Shown here one piece after another: positions 16,672 through 25,228 of a stretch of 64,000 nt of DNA. The stretch is from Streptomyces sp. Edi2 (GTDB taxonomy: Bacteria > Actinomycetota > Actinomycetes > Streptomycetales > Streptomycetaceae). The stretch spans positions 806,001 to 870,000 of the forward strand of contig NZ_JBEJGX010000003.1 of assembly GCF_040253635.1 (NCBI RefSeq). The letters are read 5' to 3'. The position numbers and the translations under genes are program-made. The notes below the pieces were generated by a model, which ran no database searches, was not told the origin of the DNA, and saw only the letters and a list, made by a program, of their open reading frames with translations. The stretch's first letter is position 1. Every line of letters begins with the position of its first letter.

Positions 16672-18093
16672 ATGACTGCCGCCGGCCACCGCCGCGAACA
16701 CGATCTGCTCGGCGACCGCGAGATACCCGCCGACGCGTACTGGGGCGTGCACACCCTGCGCGCCGTGGAGAACTTCCCCATCACCGGTACGCCGATCGCC
16801 ACCTACCCGCACCTGATCGATGCGCTCGCCGCCGTCAAGGAGGCCGCGGCCCGCGCCAACCAGGATCTCGGACTGCTCGATTCCGAGCGGGCCGACGCGA
16901 TCGCCGCCGCCTGCCGGGAGATCCGGGACGGCGGGCGGCTGCACGACCAGTTCATCGTCGATGTCATCCAGGGCGGTGCCGGTACGTCGACGAACATGAA
17001 CGCCAACGAGGTGATCGCCAACCGGGCGTTGGAGATCCTGGGCCACGACAAGGGCGACTACGGCCGGCTGCACCCCAACGAGCATGTCAACCTCAGCCAG
17101 TCGACGAACGACGTCTACCCGACGGCCGTCAATGTCGCCACGATCATCGCCGTACGGGAACTGCTCGAGGCGATGACCGTGCTGCGCGAGGCCTTCGCCG
17201 CCAAGGCCGAGGAGTTCCGTGACGTCCTCAAGATGGGGCGCACCCAGCTCCAGGACGCCGTGCCGATGACCCTGGGCCAGGAGTTCTCGGCGTACGCGGT
17301 GATGCTGGAGGAGGACCAGAGCCGGCTGGCGGAGGCGGTCCTGCTCATCCACGAGATCAACCTCGGCGCCACGGCCATCGGCACCGGCCTCAACGCCCCC
17401 CGGGGCTACGCCGAAGCGGCCCGCGAGCACCTGGCCGCGCTCACCGGCCTGCCCCTGGTCACCGCCGCCAACCTCGTCGAGGCCACCCAGGACTGCGGGG
17501 CGTTCGTCCATCTGTCGGGTGTCCTCAAGCGCGTCGCCGTCAAGCTCTCCAAGAGCTGCAACGATCTGCGGCTGCTCTCCTCGGGGCCGCGAGCGGGCCT
17601 CGCGGAGATCAACCTGCCGCCGGTGCAGGCCGGTTCGAGCATCATGCCCGGCAAGGTCAACCCGGTGATCCCCGAGGTCGTCAACCAGGTCGCCTTCGAG
17701 GTCATCGGCAACGACGTCACCATCACCATGGCCGCCGAGGCGGGCCAGCTCCAGCTCAACGCCTTCGAGCCGGTGATCCTGCACTCCCTCTCGGAGAGCA
17801 TCACCCACCTGGGGGCCGCCTGCCGCACCCTCGCCGAGCGCTGCGTCGCGGGCATCACCGCCAACACCGAGACGCTGCGCGCAAGCGTGGAGAACTCCAT
17901 CGGGCTGGTCACCGCGCTCAACCCGCACATCGGCTACACCGCGGCCACCGCGATCGCGAAGGAAGCGCTCGCCACCGGGCGCGGCGTCGCCGAACTGGTC
18001 CTGGAGCAGGGGCTGCTCCCGGCCGACCGGCTCGCCGCCCTGCTGCGCCCGGAGGAGATCGCCGGCACGGGCAGGGAGACGGCCGGGGTCTGA
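16672..18093 (+). CDS. aspA: Aspartate ammonia-lyase (aspartase)
   Basis: Converts aspartate to fumarate and ammonia; homotetramer of the fumarase/aspartase superfamily. 473 residues, normal length. The superfamily signature GSSIMPGKVNP is at about residue 325, and the aspartase-like blocks GAGTSTNMNANEVIANRALE and HPNEHVNLSQSTND are intact. The ATG at 16672 is preceded by AAAGGA. Last gene of the asparagine operon; a strong hairpin follows at 18132. A class II fumarase is the main alternative, but the asparaginase/permease context favours aspartase. Confidence 0.9.
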   Translation: MTAAGHRREHDLLGDREIPADAYWGVHTLRAVENFPITGTPIATYPHLIDALAAVKEAAARANQDLGLLDSERADAIAAACREIRDGGRLHDQFIVDVIQGGAGTSTNMNANEVIANRALEILGHDKGDYGRLHPNEHVNLSQSTNDVYPTAVNVATIIAVRELLEAMTVLREAFAAKAEEFRDVLKMGRTQLQDAVPMTLGQEFSAYAVMLEEDQSRLAEAVLLIHEINLGATAIGTGLNAPRGYAEAAREHLAALTGLPLVTAANLVEATQDCGAFVHLSGVLKRVAVKLSKSCNDLRLLSSGPRAGLAEINLPPVQAGSSIMPGKVNPVIPEVVNQVAFEVIGNDVTITMAAEAGQLQLNAFEPVILHSLSESITHLGAACRTLAERCVAGITANTETLRASVENSIGLVTALNPHIGYTAATAIAKEALATGRGVAELVLEQGLLPADRLAALLRPEEIAGTGRETAGV

Positions 18094-18131
18094 GCCCTCG
18101 CCGGACCGCGGCAGCAGCGGCAGCGGCAGCC

Positions 18132-18166
18132 GCGACACTCCGGTCCCGTACGGACCGGAGTGTCGC
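18132..18166. terminator. Bidirectional hairpin terminator
   Basis: Perfect 15-bp stem (GCGACACTCCGGTCC with its complement) and a 5-nt loop, CGTAC. It lies between the convergent ends of aspA and the DUF2848 gene, so it can stop transcription from both sides. No T-tract, as usual in high-GC actinobacteria. Confidence 0.85.
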
Positions 18167-18175
18167 ACTCGCGGA

Positions 18176-18868
18176 TCAGCCGATCGGCTCCGGCATCGAG
18201 ACGACGTCATAGGCGAGCGCGATGACGTTCCCGGTGGCCGGGTCCGCGAGCTCGACGCGCCAGCGGGCCGCGAACTGGTCGACGCCCTCGCGCATCGGGA
18301 TGGTGCCCGATATCAGGACCGTGCCGGGCCGCAGGTCACCGCGCTCGCGCAGGACCTCGGCCCAGTAGCCGGGAGTCAGCAGTTCACCCGCCGTCCCGTC
18401 CTGGAGGAGGACTTCCTCCCCGCCGCCGACGGGGGTCACCCAGGCACGCAGGGTCAGGGTGTCGAGGCGGTCGGCGACATCGGCCAGGCGCCATGCCGTA
18501 CGGGCGAGCACATCGGGGCCGGCGTTCTTGCTCCAGGCCACGCCGTGCGTCTCCAGTGCGCGGTCGGTGTGGTCGCAGGCCGCGGTGAGGAGCAGATCCC
18601 CGGTCTCGTCCACGACGAGCGCCCACTCCGCCTCGCCCGAGGTGCGGGCGTGCTGCACCGGGACCTCGGCGGTCTGCTGGCCCAGGTAGGGCGCGACCGG
18701 GTAGAGGGCGGGGACGGTGGACGGCGCGGGCACGCCGAGCGCGGCCAGTTCCGCGACATGAGCGGCCACATCGGCTTGGCTGCGGCCGGCGTATCCGGCG
18801 TTGAGCAGCCTCGACACCTCGACCCTGCGCTGTGTTCCGTCAGGGAGCTCGAAGGTCAGAGCGGCCAT
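18176..18868 (-). CDS. DUF2848 family protein
   Basis: About 230 residues starting at the ATG at 18868 (MAALTFELPDG), 6-7 nt after a strong GGAGG. I recognise the DUF2848 family, whose C-terminal part (GDLRPGTVLISGTIP) recalls the substrate-binding end of fumarylacetoacetate-hydrolase-type proteins; the enzymatic role is not established. The minus-strand frame continues far upstream, but only as the shadow of the MFS gene. It is divergent from an MHS transporter gene, and the gap holds a palindrome shared with the GntR gene at 21893. It probably belongs to one catabolic unit with the transporter and the nitrilase-family enzyme. Confidence 0.75.
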   Translation of the reverse strand: MAALTFELPDGTQRRVEVSRLLNAGYAGRSQADVAAHVAELAALGVPAPSTVPALYPVAPYLGQQTAEVPVQHARTSGEAEWALVVDETGDLLLTAACDHTDRALETHGVAWSKNAGPDVLARTAWRLADVADRLDTLTLRAWVTPVGGGEEVLLQDGTAGELLTPGYWAEVLRERGDLRPGTVLISGTIPMREGVDQFAARWRVELADPATGNVIALAYDVVSMPEPIG

Positions 18869-18938
18869 GGGTTCCTCCAGGTCACAGTGGGTTGCGCGGA
18901 AGTAAATTCGCTCCCCGGAAGGGTTGCGCATACGCCTT

Positions 18939-18955
18939 GTATACAGCAAGTATGC
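18939..18955. promoter_or_regulatory. GntR operator, copy 1
   Basis: GTATAC-agcaa-GTATGC, a 17-bp inverted repeat with one mismatch between arms, in the gap between the DUF2848 and MHS transporter genes. It matches the palindrome upstream of the GntR gene at 14 of 17 positions. It probably controls both divergent genes. Confidence 0.75.
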
Positions 18956-18994
18956 CCTGCAGTGCAGCAACCGACTCCGAGGTGGCCCTGACCC

Positions 18995-20383
18995 ATGGAC
19001 AACGAAGAACACCCCGGGGCGCAGCTCCGCAAGGCGCCCCGCCCCGACCGTGGCGCGCTGGTGCGCGCCTTCGTCGCCAGCCTGACCGGCACCTCGCTGG
19101 AGTGGTACGACTTCGCGGTCTACTCGGCCGCCTCGGCGCTGGTCTTCGGCAAGCTCTTCTTCCCGTCGGCCGACGCGCTGACCGGCACCCTGCTGGCGTT
19201 CTCCACCTATGCCGTCGGCTACGTTTCGCGGCCGCTCGGCGGGTTCCTCTTCGGGCGGCTCGGGGATGTCATCGGCCGCAAGAAGGTGCTGGTGGCGACG
19301 CTGGTGCTGATCGGAACCGCGACGGTGCTGATCGGCCTGCTGCCCACCCAGGCCGCCATCGGCCCGGCCGCGCCGGCCGCGCTGGTCCTGCTGCGCTTCG
19401 CCCAGGGCGTCGGCGTCGGCGGCGAATGGGGTGGCGCCGTACTGCTGAGCAGCGAGTACGGGGATTCCCGCAAGCGCGGCTTCTGGGCCTCGGCGGCGCA
19501 GATCGGCCCGCCCGTCGGCAATCTGATGGCCAACGGCGTGCTGGCGGCCCTGGGCTCGCTCCTGACCGAGCAGCAGTTCCTGGCCTGGGGCTGGCGGATC
19601 GCCTTCCTGCTCTCCGGCGTCCTGGTGGTCTTCGGGCTGTGGATCCGGGTGCGCCTGGAGGAGACCCCGGTGTTCCGGGCCATGGAGGCGAGCGGCAACC
19701 GGTCCCAGGCGCCGATCCGCGAGGTGTTCACGACCCAGCCGCGGGCCCTGGTGGCCGCGATCCTCAGCCGGGTCGCACCGGACGTGCTCTATGCGATGTT
19801 CACCGTCTTCGTCCTCACCTACGCCACCGAGCACCTGGGCCTGCCCCGCGGAAAGGCGCTGGCCGCCGTACTGATCGGCTCGGCGCTGCAGATCGTGCTG
19901 ATCCCACTGGCCGGGGCGCTGTCGGACCGCTGGAACCGGCGCCGGATGTACCTCGCCGGCGCGGCCGCCGCGGCGGTGTGGCCGTTTGTCTTCTTCCCGA
20001 TGGCGGACAGCGGTTCCTGGGGACTGCTGGTGCTGGGCGTGGTGGTGGCGCTGGCGATCCACTCCCTGCTGTACGGGCCGCAGGCCGCGTTCGTCGCCGA
20101 GCAGTTCACCCCGCGACTGCGCTACACCGGGTCGTCGCTGGCGTACACGCTGGCCGGGGTGATCGGCGGGGCCGTCGCCCCGCTGCTGTTCACCGCGCTG
20201 CTGGGCTCGTTCGGCAGTTGGCTGCCGCTGGCGCTGTATCTGGCCGGAACCGCCGTGGTCACCATCGTGGGCGTGCTGCTGGGGCGGGATCCGGCGCACG
20301 ATGAGGACGAGGAGTTCATCCGCCCGGCGAAGGGTGCCGGGCAGTCGCCGGGGAGGATGGTCCGGGAGGCACCCGGCCGCTGA
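18995..20383 (+). CDS. MFS transporter, metabolite:H+ symporter (MHS) family
   Basis: Membrane symporter of 462 residues with 12 predicted helices. The MHS-type features are the N-terminal TSLEWYDFAVYSAASALVFGKLFFP, the loop GRLGDVIGRKKVL and RFAQGVGVGGEWGGA, as in shikimate, alpha-ketoglutarate and dicarboxylate carriers. The ATG at 18995 is used. It is followed after 71 bp by the nitrilase-family gene in the same direction. Probably imports an organic acid or amide processed by its neighbours; substrate not determinable. Confidence 0.88.
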   Translation: MDNEEHPGAQLRKAPRPDRGALVRAFVASLTGTSLEWYDFAVYSAASALVFGKLFFPSADALTGTLLAFSTYAVGYVSRPLGGFLFGRLGDVIGRKKVLVATLVLIGTATVLIGLLPTQAAIGPAAPAALVLLRFAQGVGVGGEWGGAVLLSSEYGDSRKRGFWASAAQIGPPVGNLMANGVLAALGSLLTEQQFLAWGWRIAFLLSGVLVVFGLWIRVRLEETPVFRAMEASGNRSQAPIREVFTTQPRALVAAILSRVAPDVLYAMFTVFVLTYATEHLGLPRGKALAAVLIGSALQIVLIPLAGALSDRWNRRRMYLAGAAAAAVWPFVFFPMADSGSWGLLVLGVVVALAIHSLLYGPQAAFVAEQFTPRLRYTGSSLAYTLAGVIGGAVAPLLFTALLGSFGSWLPLALYLAGTAVVTIVGVLLGRDPAHDEDEEFIRPAKGAGQSPGRMVREAPGR

Positions 20384-20454
20384 GGCGGTCCGCCCGGCAC
20401 CAGGTTCCGCAGAGTTCCGACGACACCGACCGGCACGAGAGAAGAGAGATCCGT

Positions 20455-21249
20455 ATGCGCATCGCGCTGTGCCAGATGACGGCATCGACCGATCCGAAGG
20501 AAAACCTCGTGGACGTCCAGGAGTGGGTCCGTCGCGCGGCGCGCGAGGAGGCCCGGCTGGTGGTCCTGCCCGAGGCCGCCATGGTGCGGTTCGGGACGCC
20601 GCTCGCGGCGGTGGCCGAGCCGCTGGACGGGCCGTGGGCCGAAGGGGTCAGGGCGGTTGCCCGGGAGACGGGGGTGACGGTGGTGGCGGGCATGTTCACC
20701 CCCGCGCCCGACGGGCGGGTGGCCAACACCCTGCTGGCCACCGGACCCGAGGTCGAGGAGTCCTACGACAAGATCCACCTGTATGACGCGTTCGGCTTCC
20801 GGGAGTCCGACACGGTCGCCCCTGGCCACCGGGTGGTGACGATCGATGTAGACGGCGTCCGGGTGGGCCTGGCGACGTGCTACGACCTGCGGTTCCCGGA
20901 GCTGTTCCGGGCGCATGCGGACGCGGGGGCGACGCTGTCGCTGCTGCCTGCTTCCTGGGCCGCGGGGCCGGGCAAGCGCGCGCAGTGGGACCTGCTGGTG
21001 CGGGCGCGCGCCCTGGACGCGACGCTCTGGCTCGCGGCCGTCGACCAGGCCGCCCCGGATCCCCAGGCCGACCCGGAGGCCCCCGCCGAGGCGCCGAACG
21101 GCGTCGGGCACACCGCGCTGATCGGACCCGACGGAACCGTCCGCGCTCAGCTGGGCGGCACGGCCGACCTGCTGGTCGCGGACGTGGACCCCGAGGAGGC
21201 CACCCGGGTGCGGCGGGCCGTGGCGGTGCTGGACAACCGGAAGCTGTAG
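20455..21249 (+). CDS. Carbon-nitrogen hydrolase (nitrilase superfamily, Nit2-like)
   Basis: Amidase-type hydrolase of 264 residues. The catalytic triad is visible: Glu40 (VVLPEAA), Lys106 (SYDKIHLYD) and Cys142 (ATCYDLRFPEL). The DKIHLYDAFGFRES and YDLRFPELFR blocks are typical of omega-amidase/Nit2-like members rather than true nitrilases. GAGAAGAGAG precedes the ATG at 20455. It follows the MHS transporter and converges on the GntR gene, 17 bp away. Probably hydrolyses an amide bond in the imported compound or its intermediate. Confidence 0.88.
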   Translation: MRIALCQMTASTDPKENLVDVQEWVRRAAREEARLVVLPEAAMVRFGTPLAAVAEPLDGPWAEGVRAVARETGVTVVAGMFTPAPDGRVANTLLATGPEVEESYDKIHLYDAFGFRESDTVAPGHRVVTIDVDGVRVGLATCYDLRFPELFRAHADAGATLSLLPASWAAGPGKRAQWDLLVRARALDATLWLAAVDQAAPDPQADPEAPAEAPNGVGHTALIGPDGTVRAQLGGTADLLVADVDPEEATRVRRAVAVLDNRKL

Positions 21250-21266
21250 GCCCGGGCCGCCGCGGG

Positions 21267-21893
21267 TCAGGCGGCCAGGAGGATGCGCTGGGTCGCCTCG
21301 ATGTGGCTGTCGATGGCCGCACAGGCGGCCGCGGCGTCCCCGGCCACCAAGCCATCGAGGATCTGCCGGTGCTCGGCGAGTACCTCGTCCTGGCGGTTGC
21401 CGGAGCGGTAGAGGGCCAGGACGCCGGCCCGGATCTGGCGGCTGCGCAGGGCGTCGTACTGGCGGCTCATCAACGTGTTGCCGACGGCGGCGACGAGAGT
21501 GGCGTGAAAGCGGTGGTCGGCGTCGATGAACTCCTTGGTGGTCGCCTCCCCCCGCAGGGTGTCCTGGTGGGCCAGGATGTCCGCCATCTCGTCGACGGGT
21601 GCGGTCCCGTGGCCCGTCGTGCGCTGCGCGGCGAAGCGCTCGATCAGGCCGCGCATCTCCATCAGCTCCCTGATCTCACGGCCGGACAGCGGGGCGATGT
21701 GCGCGCCGCGCTTGGGCACCAGCCGCACCAGGTCCTCGGCGGCGAGCAGCAGCAGGGCCTCGCGGATCGGAGTGCGGGAGACACCGATCCGGTCCGCGAT
21801 CTCCTGCTCGGACAGGAACCGGTCCTGCATCTCCGGGTCGGTCAGCACGCTGTCCTTGAGATACGCGTAGGCCTTCTCGCGCCCCGACTGCAT
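21267..21893 (-). CDS. GntR-family regulator, FCD (VanR/FadR-like)
   Basis: Repressor of about 208 residues: N-terminal HTH (LSEQEIADRIGVSRTPIREALLLL, RLVPKRGAHI) and a helical FCD domain with DADHRFHATLVAAVGN and EHRQILDGL, the residues that normally bind metal and ligand. The ATG at 21893 (MQSGREK) is chosen over 22016 because the longer reading would run through a perfect 17-bp palindrome at 21924. The same palindrome lies at the transporter promoter, so this protein probably represses itself and the DUF2848, MHS and Nit genes. Confidence 0.85.
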   Translation of the reverse strand: MQSGREKAYAYLKDSVLTDPEMQDRFLSEQEIADRIGVSRTPIREALLLLAAEDLVRLVPKRGAHIAPLSGREIRELMEMRGLIERFAAQRTTGHGTAPVDEMADILAHQDTLRGEATTKEFIDADHRFHATLVAAVGNTLMSRQYDALRSRQIRAGVLALYRSGNRQDEVLAEHRQILDGLVAGDAAAACAAIDSHIEATQRILLAA

Positions 21894-21923
21894 CCGCCCG
21901 CTCTCCCCTGCCCTCTGGAAATT

Positions 21924-21940
21924 GCATACAACACGTATGC
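21924..21940. promoter_or_regulatory. GntR operator, copy 2
   Basis: Perfect inverted repeat GCATAC-aacac-GTATGC, 31 bp upstream of the GntR start codon. With the copy at 18939 it gives the consensus GYATACARCAMGTATGC. Confidence 0.78.
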
Positions 21941-22035
21941 GCAGGTTACATGGTGCACGCCCGCGACAACGCGCCGTGCTCACCGTTCCTGGCGGAATGT
22001 CATGCGTCCCCTTCATACGTCGGTACGGATCACCG

Positions 22036-22674
22036 TCAGACGTCGGTGCGGATCACCACCTCCAGGGTGCGCGGGCCGTGCACGCCCTCCACCCGCTCCA
22101 GCTCGATGTCGGAGGTGGCCGAGGGGCCGCTGATCAGTGTGGTCGGATGCTCCGGCCGGAGGTCCGCCACCGCCTCCGGCACGCCGGTCCGCACCGACGA
22201 CAGGTCGACGACACACACATGCAGATCGGGGACGAGGGTGAGCGCGCGCCGTCCCTGGTCCGCCGCGGCGCCGTCCAGGAAGATCGTGCCGGTCTCGGCG
22301 CAGCTGACGGCGGAGGCCGTGACCACCCCGTCCAGCGCGTCGAGCCGGGGCGCCGGAACGTCCGGGGAGTCGGTGCGGACCTCCCCCTCCCACCCGGCCA
22401 GCCAGGCCGGATCGAGCCCCGGAGGGACCCCGATCCGCCGTGCGCCGTGTGCCCGTAGCACCTCGGCGATCACCGCCGCGGTGGTGCCGGCCGTGCAGGT
22501 GCGCACCTGCGCCTTGTAGTCGACGAGCCGGTCGGTGAAGAGGGCGAGCCGTTCCCCGTCGGGGAGGGCGCGTCCGGTGCGGTAGGCGCGGGGGACGGTC
22601 ACCTCGGGCCGGTCGGAGCGGGCCAGCGCGTCCTGGACGCGTCGCAGCACCGTCTCCCGTGCGGTCGCGGTCAC
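22036..22674 (-). CDS. lutC: Lactate utilisation protein C (LUD domain)
   Basis: Third subunit of the LutABC L-lactate oxidase system. About 212 residues with a LUD domain (VVTASAVSCAETGTIFLDGAA, then LVPDLHVCVV, TLISGPSATSDIEL), which is the family hallmark. The GTG at 22674 overlaps the lutB stop by 4 bp (GTGA). The protein has no Fe-S motifs, as expected for LutC. Confidence 0.9.
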   Translation of the reverse strand: MTATARETVLRRVQDALARSDRPEVTVPRAYRTGRALPDGERLALFTDRLVDYKAQVRTCTAGTTAAVIAEVLRAHGARRIGVPPGLDPAWLAGWEGEVRTDSPDVPAPRLDALDGVVTASAVSCAETGTIFLDGAAADQGRRALTLVPDLHVCVVDLSSVRTGVPEAVADLRPEHPTTLISGPSATSDIELERVEGVHGPRTLEVVIRTDV

Positions 22675-24251
22675 TGTGCCTCCTGTGGGTTGTCTGGATC
22701 GTCGTCGGTCTGCCGTGCGCCGTCCTCCGCCGCCGCCCGCATCGCGGCCGCGCCGTCGGCGGAAGCGAACCAGGAGCGGAAGGACTGCTTCGGCGGGGCC
22801 GGGGTGTCGCGGCTGTCGCTCCAGCCCCGGAACGGCGGTGGCAGACGGGAGAACGTGCCGTTCCGCCCGGCCACCACGCGCCCGAGCCCCGCCGCTTTCT
22901 GTGCGGCCGTGAACAGCTTCGGCAGCTTCATGACCGAGGCCGCGGCCTTCATCGCCAGCTTCTCGGCGGTCGTTCCGGACTGTTCGGTGTGCTGGTGCCG
23001 CAGCTCGACCAGCAGCGACGGTATGTCGATCTTCACCGGACAGGCGTCGAAGCAGGCCCCGCACAGGCTGGAGGCGTACGGGAGCGAGCTGTTGGGGTCG
23101 TCCTTGGCGGCATGCATACCGGCGAGCTGCGGGGTGAGCACCGCGCCGATCGGGCCGGGGTAGGTCGATCCGTAGGCATGGCCGCCGGTCCGCTCGTACA
23201 CGGGGCAGACGTTGAGGCAGGCCGAGCAGCGGATGCAGTTCAGCGCCTCGCGCCCGATCGTGTCGGCGAGCGCCGCCGTCCGCCCGTTGTCGAGCAGCAC
23301 CAGGTGGAACTCCTGCGGGCCGTCGCCCGGCGTCACGCCCGTCCACAGCGAGGTGTACGGGTTCATCCGCTCGCCGGTCGAGGAGCGCGGCAGCAGCTGG
23401 AGGAAGACCTCCAGGTCCTGGAAGCGCGGCAGGACCTTCTCGATGCCCATGACGGTGATCAGCGTCTCGGGCAGGGTCAGGCACATCCGGCCGTTGCCCT
23501 CGGACTCGACCACCGACAGGGTGCCGGTCTCGGCGATCCCGAAGTTGGCGCCGGAGACGGCCACCTTGGCGGTCATGAACTTCTCGCGCAGATACGCCCG
23601 TGCCGCGGCGGCCAGTTCGGCGGGGGTGGCCTCCAGCGCGGGGTCGACGCCGGGGATCCGGCGGAGGAAGATCTCCCGGATCTCGTCGCGGTTGCGGTGG
23701 ATCGCGGGGACCAGGATGTGCGAGGGACGGTCGTCGGCGAGCTGCACGATCAGCTCGGCCAGGTCGGTTTCCAGGGCGGTGATGCCCTGGCTCTCCAGAT
23801 GCTCGTTGAGGCCGATCTCCTGGGTGGCCATGGACTTGACCTTCAGGACCTCGTCGCTGCCGGTCCGCCGGACCAGCCGGGTGACGATCTCGTTGGCCTC
23901 GATGCCGTCGCGCGCCCAGTGGACGGTGCCGCCGTGCTCGGTGACCTTCCGCTCCAACTGCTCCAGCAGCTCGGGCAGCCGGTTCATGGTGTCGGTCTTG
24001 ATCGCCGAGCCGGCGTCGCGCAGTGCCTCCCAGTCGGGCAGTTCACCGGTGACGTCCAGGCGCTTGGCGCGGATGGAGTGGGTGGCCTTGCCCAGATTGC
24101 GGCGCAACTGCTCGTTGCCCAGCTCGTCCTGGGCGGCCCGGGGGAAGGTGCGCTCGCCCCGCAGATGGCCCGTGCCGTACGGGGAGCGCGGGGGGACGGC
24201 GGGCATGCCGAGGAAGGTGCCGCGCGTCGAGGGGCCGGTCGGAGTGCTCAT
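22671..24251 (-). CDS. lutB: Lactate utilisation iron-sulfur protein B
   Basis: Iron-sulfur subunit of the LutABC system, about 526 residues. The N-terminal LUD domain (about 70-310) contains SGANFGIAETGTLSVVESEGNGR. Two [4Fe-4S] clusters follow: CIRCSACLNVCPVYE and CGACFDACPV. The ATG at 24251 shares an ATGA overlap with the lutA stop, and the lutC start overlaps its own stop, so the three genes are tightly coupled. The frame is open further upstream as shadow of lutA. The C-terminal 60 residues are variable. Confidence 0.92.
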   Translation of the reverse strand: MSTPTGPSTRGTFLGMPAVPPRSPYGTGHLRGERTFPRAAQDELGNEQLRRNLGKATHSIRAKRLDVTGELPDWEALRDAGSAIKTDTMNRLPELLEQLERKVTEHGGTVHWARDGIEANEIVTRLVRRTGSDEVLKVKSMATQEIGLNEHLESQGITALETDLAELIVQLADDRPSHILVPAIHRNRDEIREIFLRRIPGVDPALEATPAELAAAARAYLREKFMTAKVAVSGANFGIAETGTLSVVESEGNGRMCLTLPETLITVMGIEKVLPRFQDLEVFLQLLPRSSTGERMNPYTSLWTGVTPGDGPQEFHLVLLDNGRTAALADTIGREALNCIRCSACLNVCPVYERTGGHAYGSTYPGPIGAVLTPQLAGMHAAKDDPNSSLPYASSLCGACFDACPVKIDIPSLLVELRHQHTEQSGTTAEKLAMKAAASVMKLPKLFTAAQKAAGLGRVVAGRNGTFSRLPPPFRGWSDSRDTPAPPKQSFRSWFASADGAAAMRAAAEDGARQTDDDPDNPQEAQ

Positions 24252-25015
24252 CGGGCGGCCTCCGTCAGGGCGTGGGGCGCAGTGCGGGTGGCAGCGAGGA
24301 TCTGCGCCAAGTGCAGTGTTTGCGTACCGGCCTTGATGCGGGAGAGGCCGCCGCCGATGTGCATCAGACAGGACGAGTCGCCCGCTGTGCACACCTCGGC
24401 GCCGGTGCCGGCGATGTGGTCCATCTTGTCCCGCAGCATCGCGGTGGACGTGCCGGCGTTCTTGACCGCGAAGGTGCCGCCGAAGCCGCAGCATGCGTCG
24501 GCCTCGGGAAGTTCCACCAGGTCGATGCCCTCGACGGCGCGCAGCAGCCGCAGCGGTTTCTCGCCCACCCGCAGCATCCGCAGGGAGTGGCAGGTGGGGT
24601 GGTAGGTCACGCGGTGGGGGAAGTAAGCGCCGACGTCGGTCGCGTCGAGTACGTCGACGAGGAATTCGGACAGCTCGTACGTCTTGGTCTTCACGGTGGC
24701 GACCCCGGCGCGCAGCGCGGCGTCCCCGTACCGTGCGGCGACGGTCTCGTGCTGATGGCGGACCGAGCCCGCACACGAGCCGGACGGCATCACCACCGCC
24801 TCGATCGACGGGTCGCCGAACTGCTCGGCGAAGTTCCGCACCAGCGGCACCGGCTCCCGCTGATAGCCGGTGTTGACATGCATCTGGCCACAGCAGGTCT
24901 GCTGCGGCGGGAACACCACCTCGTGCCCCAGACGGGCCAGCAGGACCGCGGTGGATTTCACCGCCTCAGGGAAGAGCGTGTCTCCCAGGCAGGTGGCGAA
25001 GAGCGCGATGCGCAT
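24248..25015 (-). CDS. lutA: Lactate utilisation protein A (CCG-domain)
   Basis: About 255 residues with two cysteine-rich CCG domains (QTCCGQMHVNTGY and DACCGFGGTFAVKN), the hallmark of GlpC/LutA-type redox subunits. The ATG at 25015 has a GGGAGG sequence at the right distance. First gene of lutABC. The promoter is shared with the divergent lactate permease gene and contains two LldR-type operators. Confidence 0.92.
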   Translation of the reverse strand: MRIALFATCLGDTLFPEAVKSTAVLLARLGHEVVFPPQQTCCGQMHVNTGYQREPVPLVRNFAEQFGDPSIEAVVMPSGSCAGSVRHQHETVAARYGDAALRAGVATVKTKTYELSEFLVDVLDATDVGAYFPHRVTYHPTCHSLRMLRVGEKPLRLLRAVEGIDLVELPEADACCGFGGTFAVKNAGTSTAMLRDKMDHIAGTGAEVCTAGDSSCLMHIGGGLSRIKAGTQTLHLAQILAATRTAPHALTEAAR

Positions 25016-25030
25016 GAAGCCTCCCTCACT

Positions 25031-25045
25031 TATGGTCCGACCATA
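25031..25045. promoter_or_regulatory. LldR-type operator O1
   Basis: Perfect palindrome TATGGTC-C-GACCATA, 16 bp upstream of the lutA start codon. The core TGGTC-N-GACCA fits the FadR-subfamily pattern used by lactate regulators. Confidence 0.75.
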
Positions 25046-25080
25046 CGTGCTCCGGACCGAAGAGAAAAGTAAGGGCGAAG

Positions 25081-25095
25081 TTTGGTCCGACCTTA
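25081..25095. promoter_or_regulatory. LldR-type operator O2
   Basis: TTTGGTC-C-GACCTTA, an imperfect copy centred 50 bp from O1 (five helical turns), on the permease side of the divergent promoter. The regular spacing would allow a repressor on both sites to interact. Confidence 0.65.
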
Positions 25096-25228
25096 TTGAC
25101 ATGCGACATCTTCAATGGGCTACTGAGGGCCGATTCTCAGCCACCGGGCGCGCCGCTCCCGCCGGGCACGGGAGGTTCCGACCTGCCGGACGGCGCGCAG
25201 ATCTCGATGACTCGATGAGGAGCACTCC

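Noticed and set aside
18869..20485. Long N-terminal extension of the DUF2848 frame across the MHS transporter gene
   Set aside because: The extension is antisense shadow; the ATG at 18868 has a strong ribosome binding site and begins the conserved domain.
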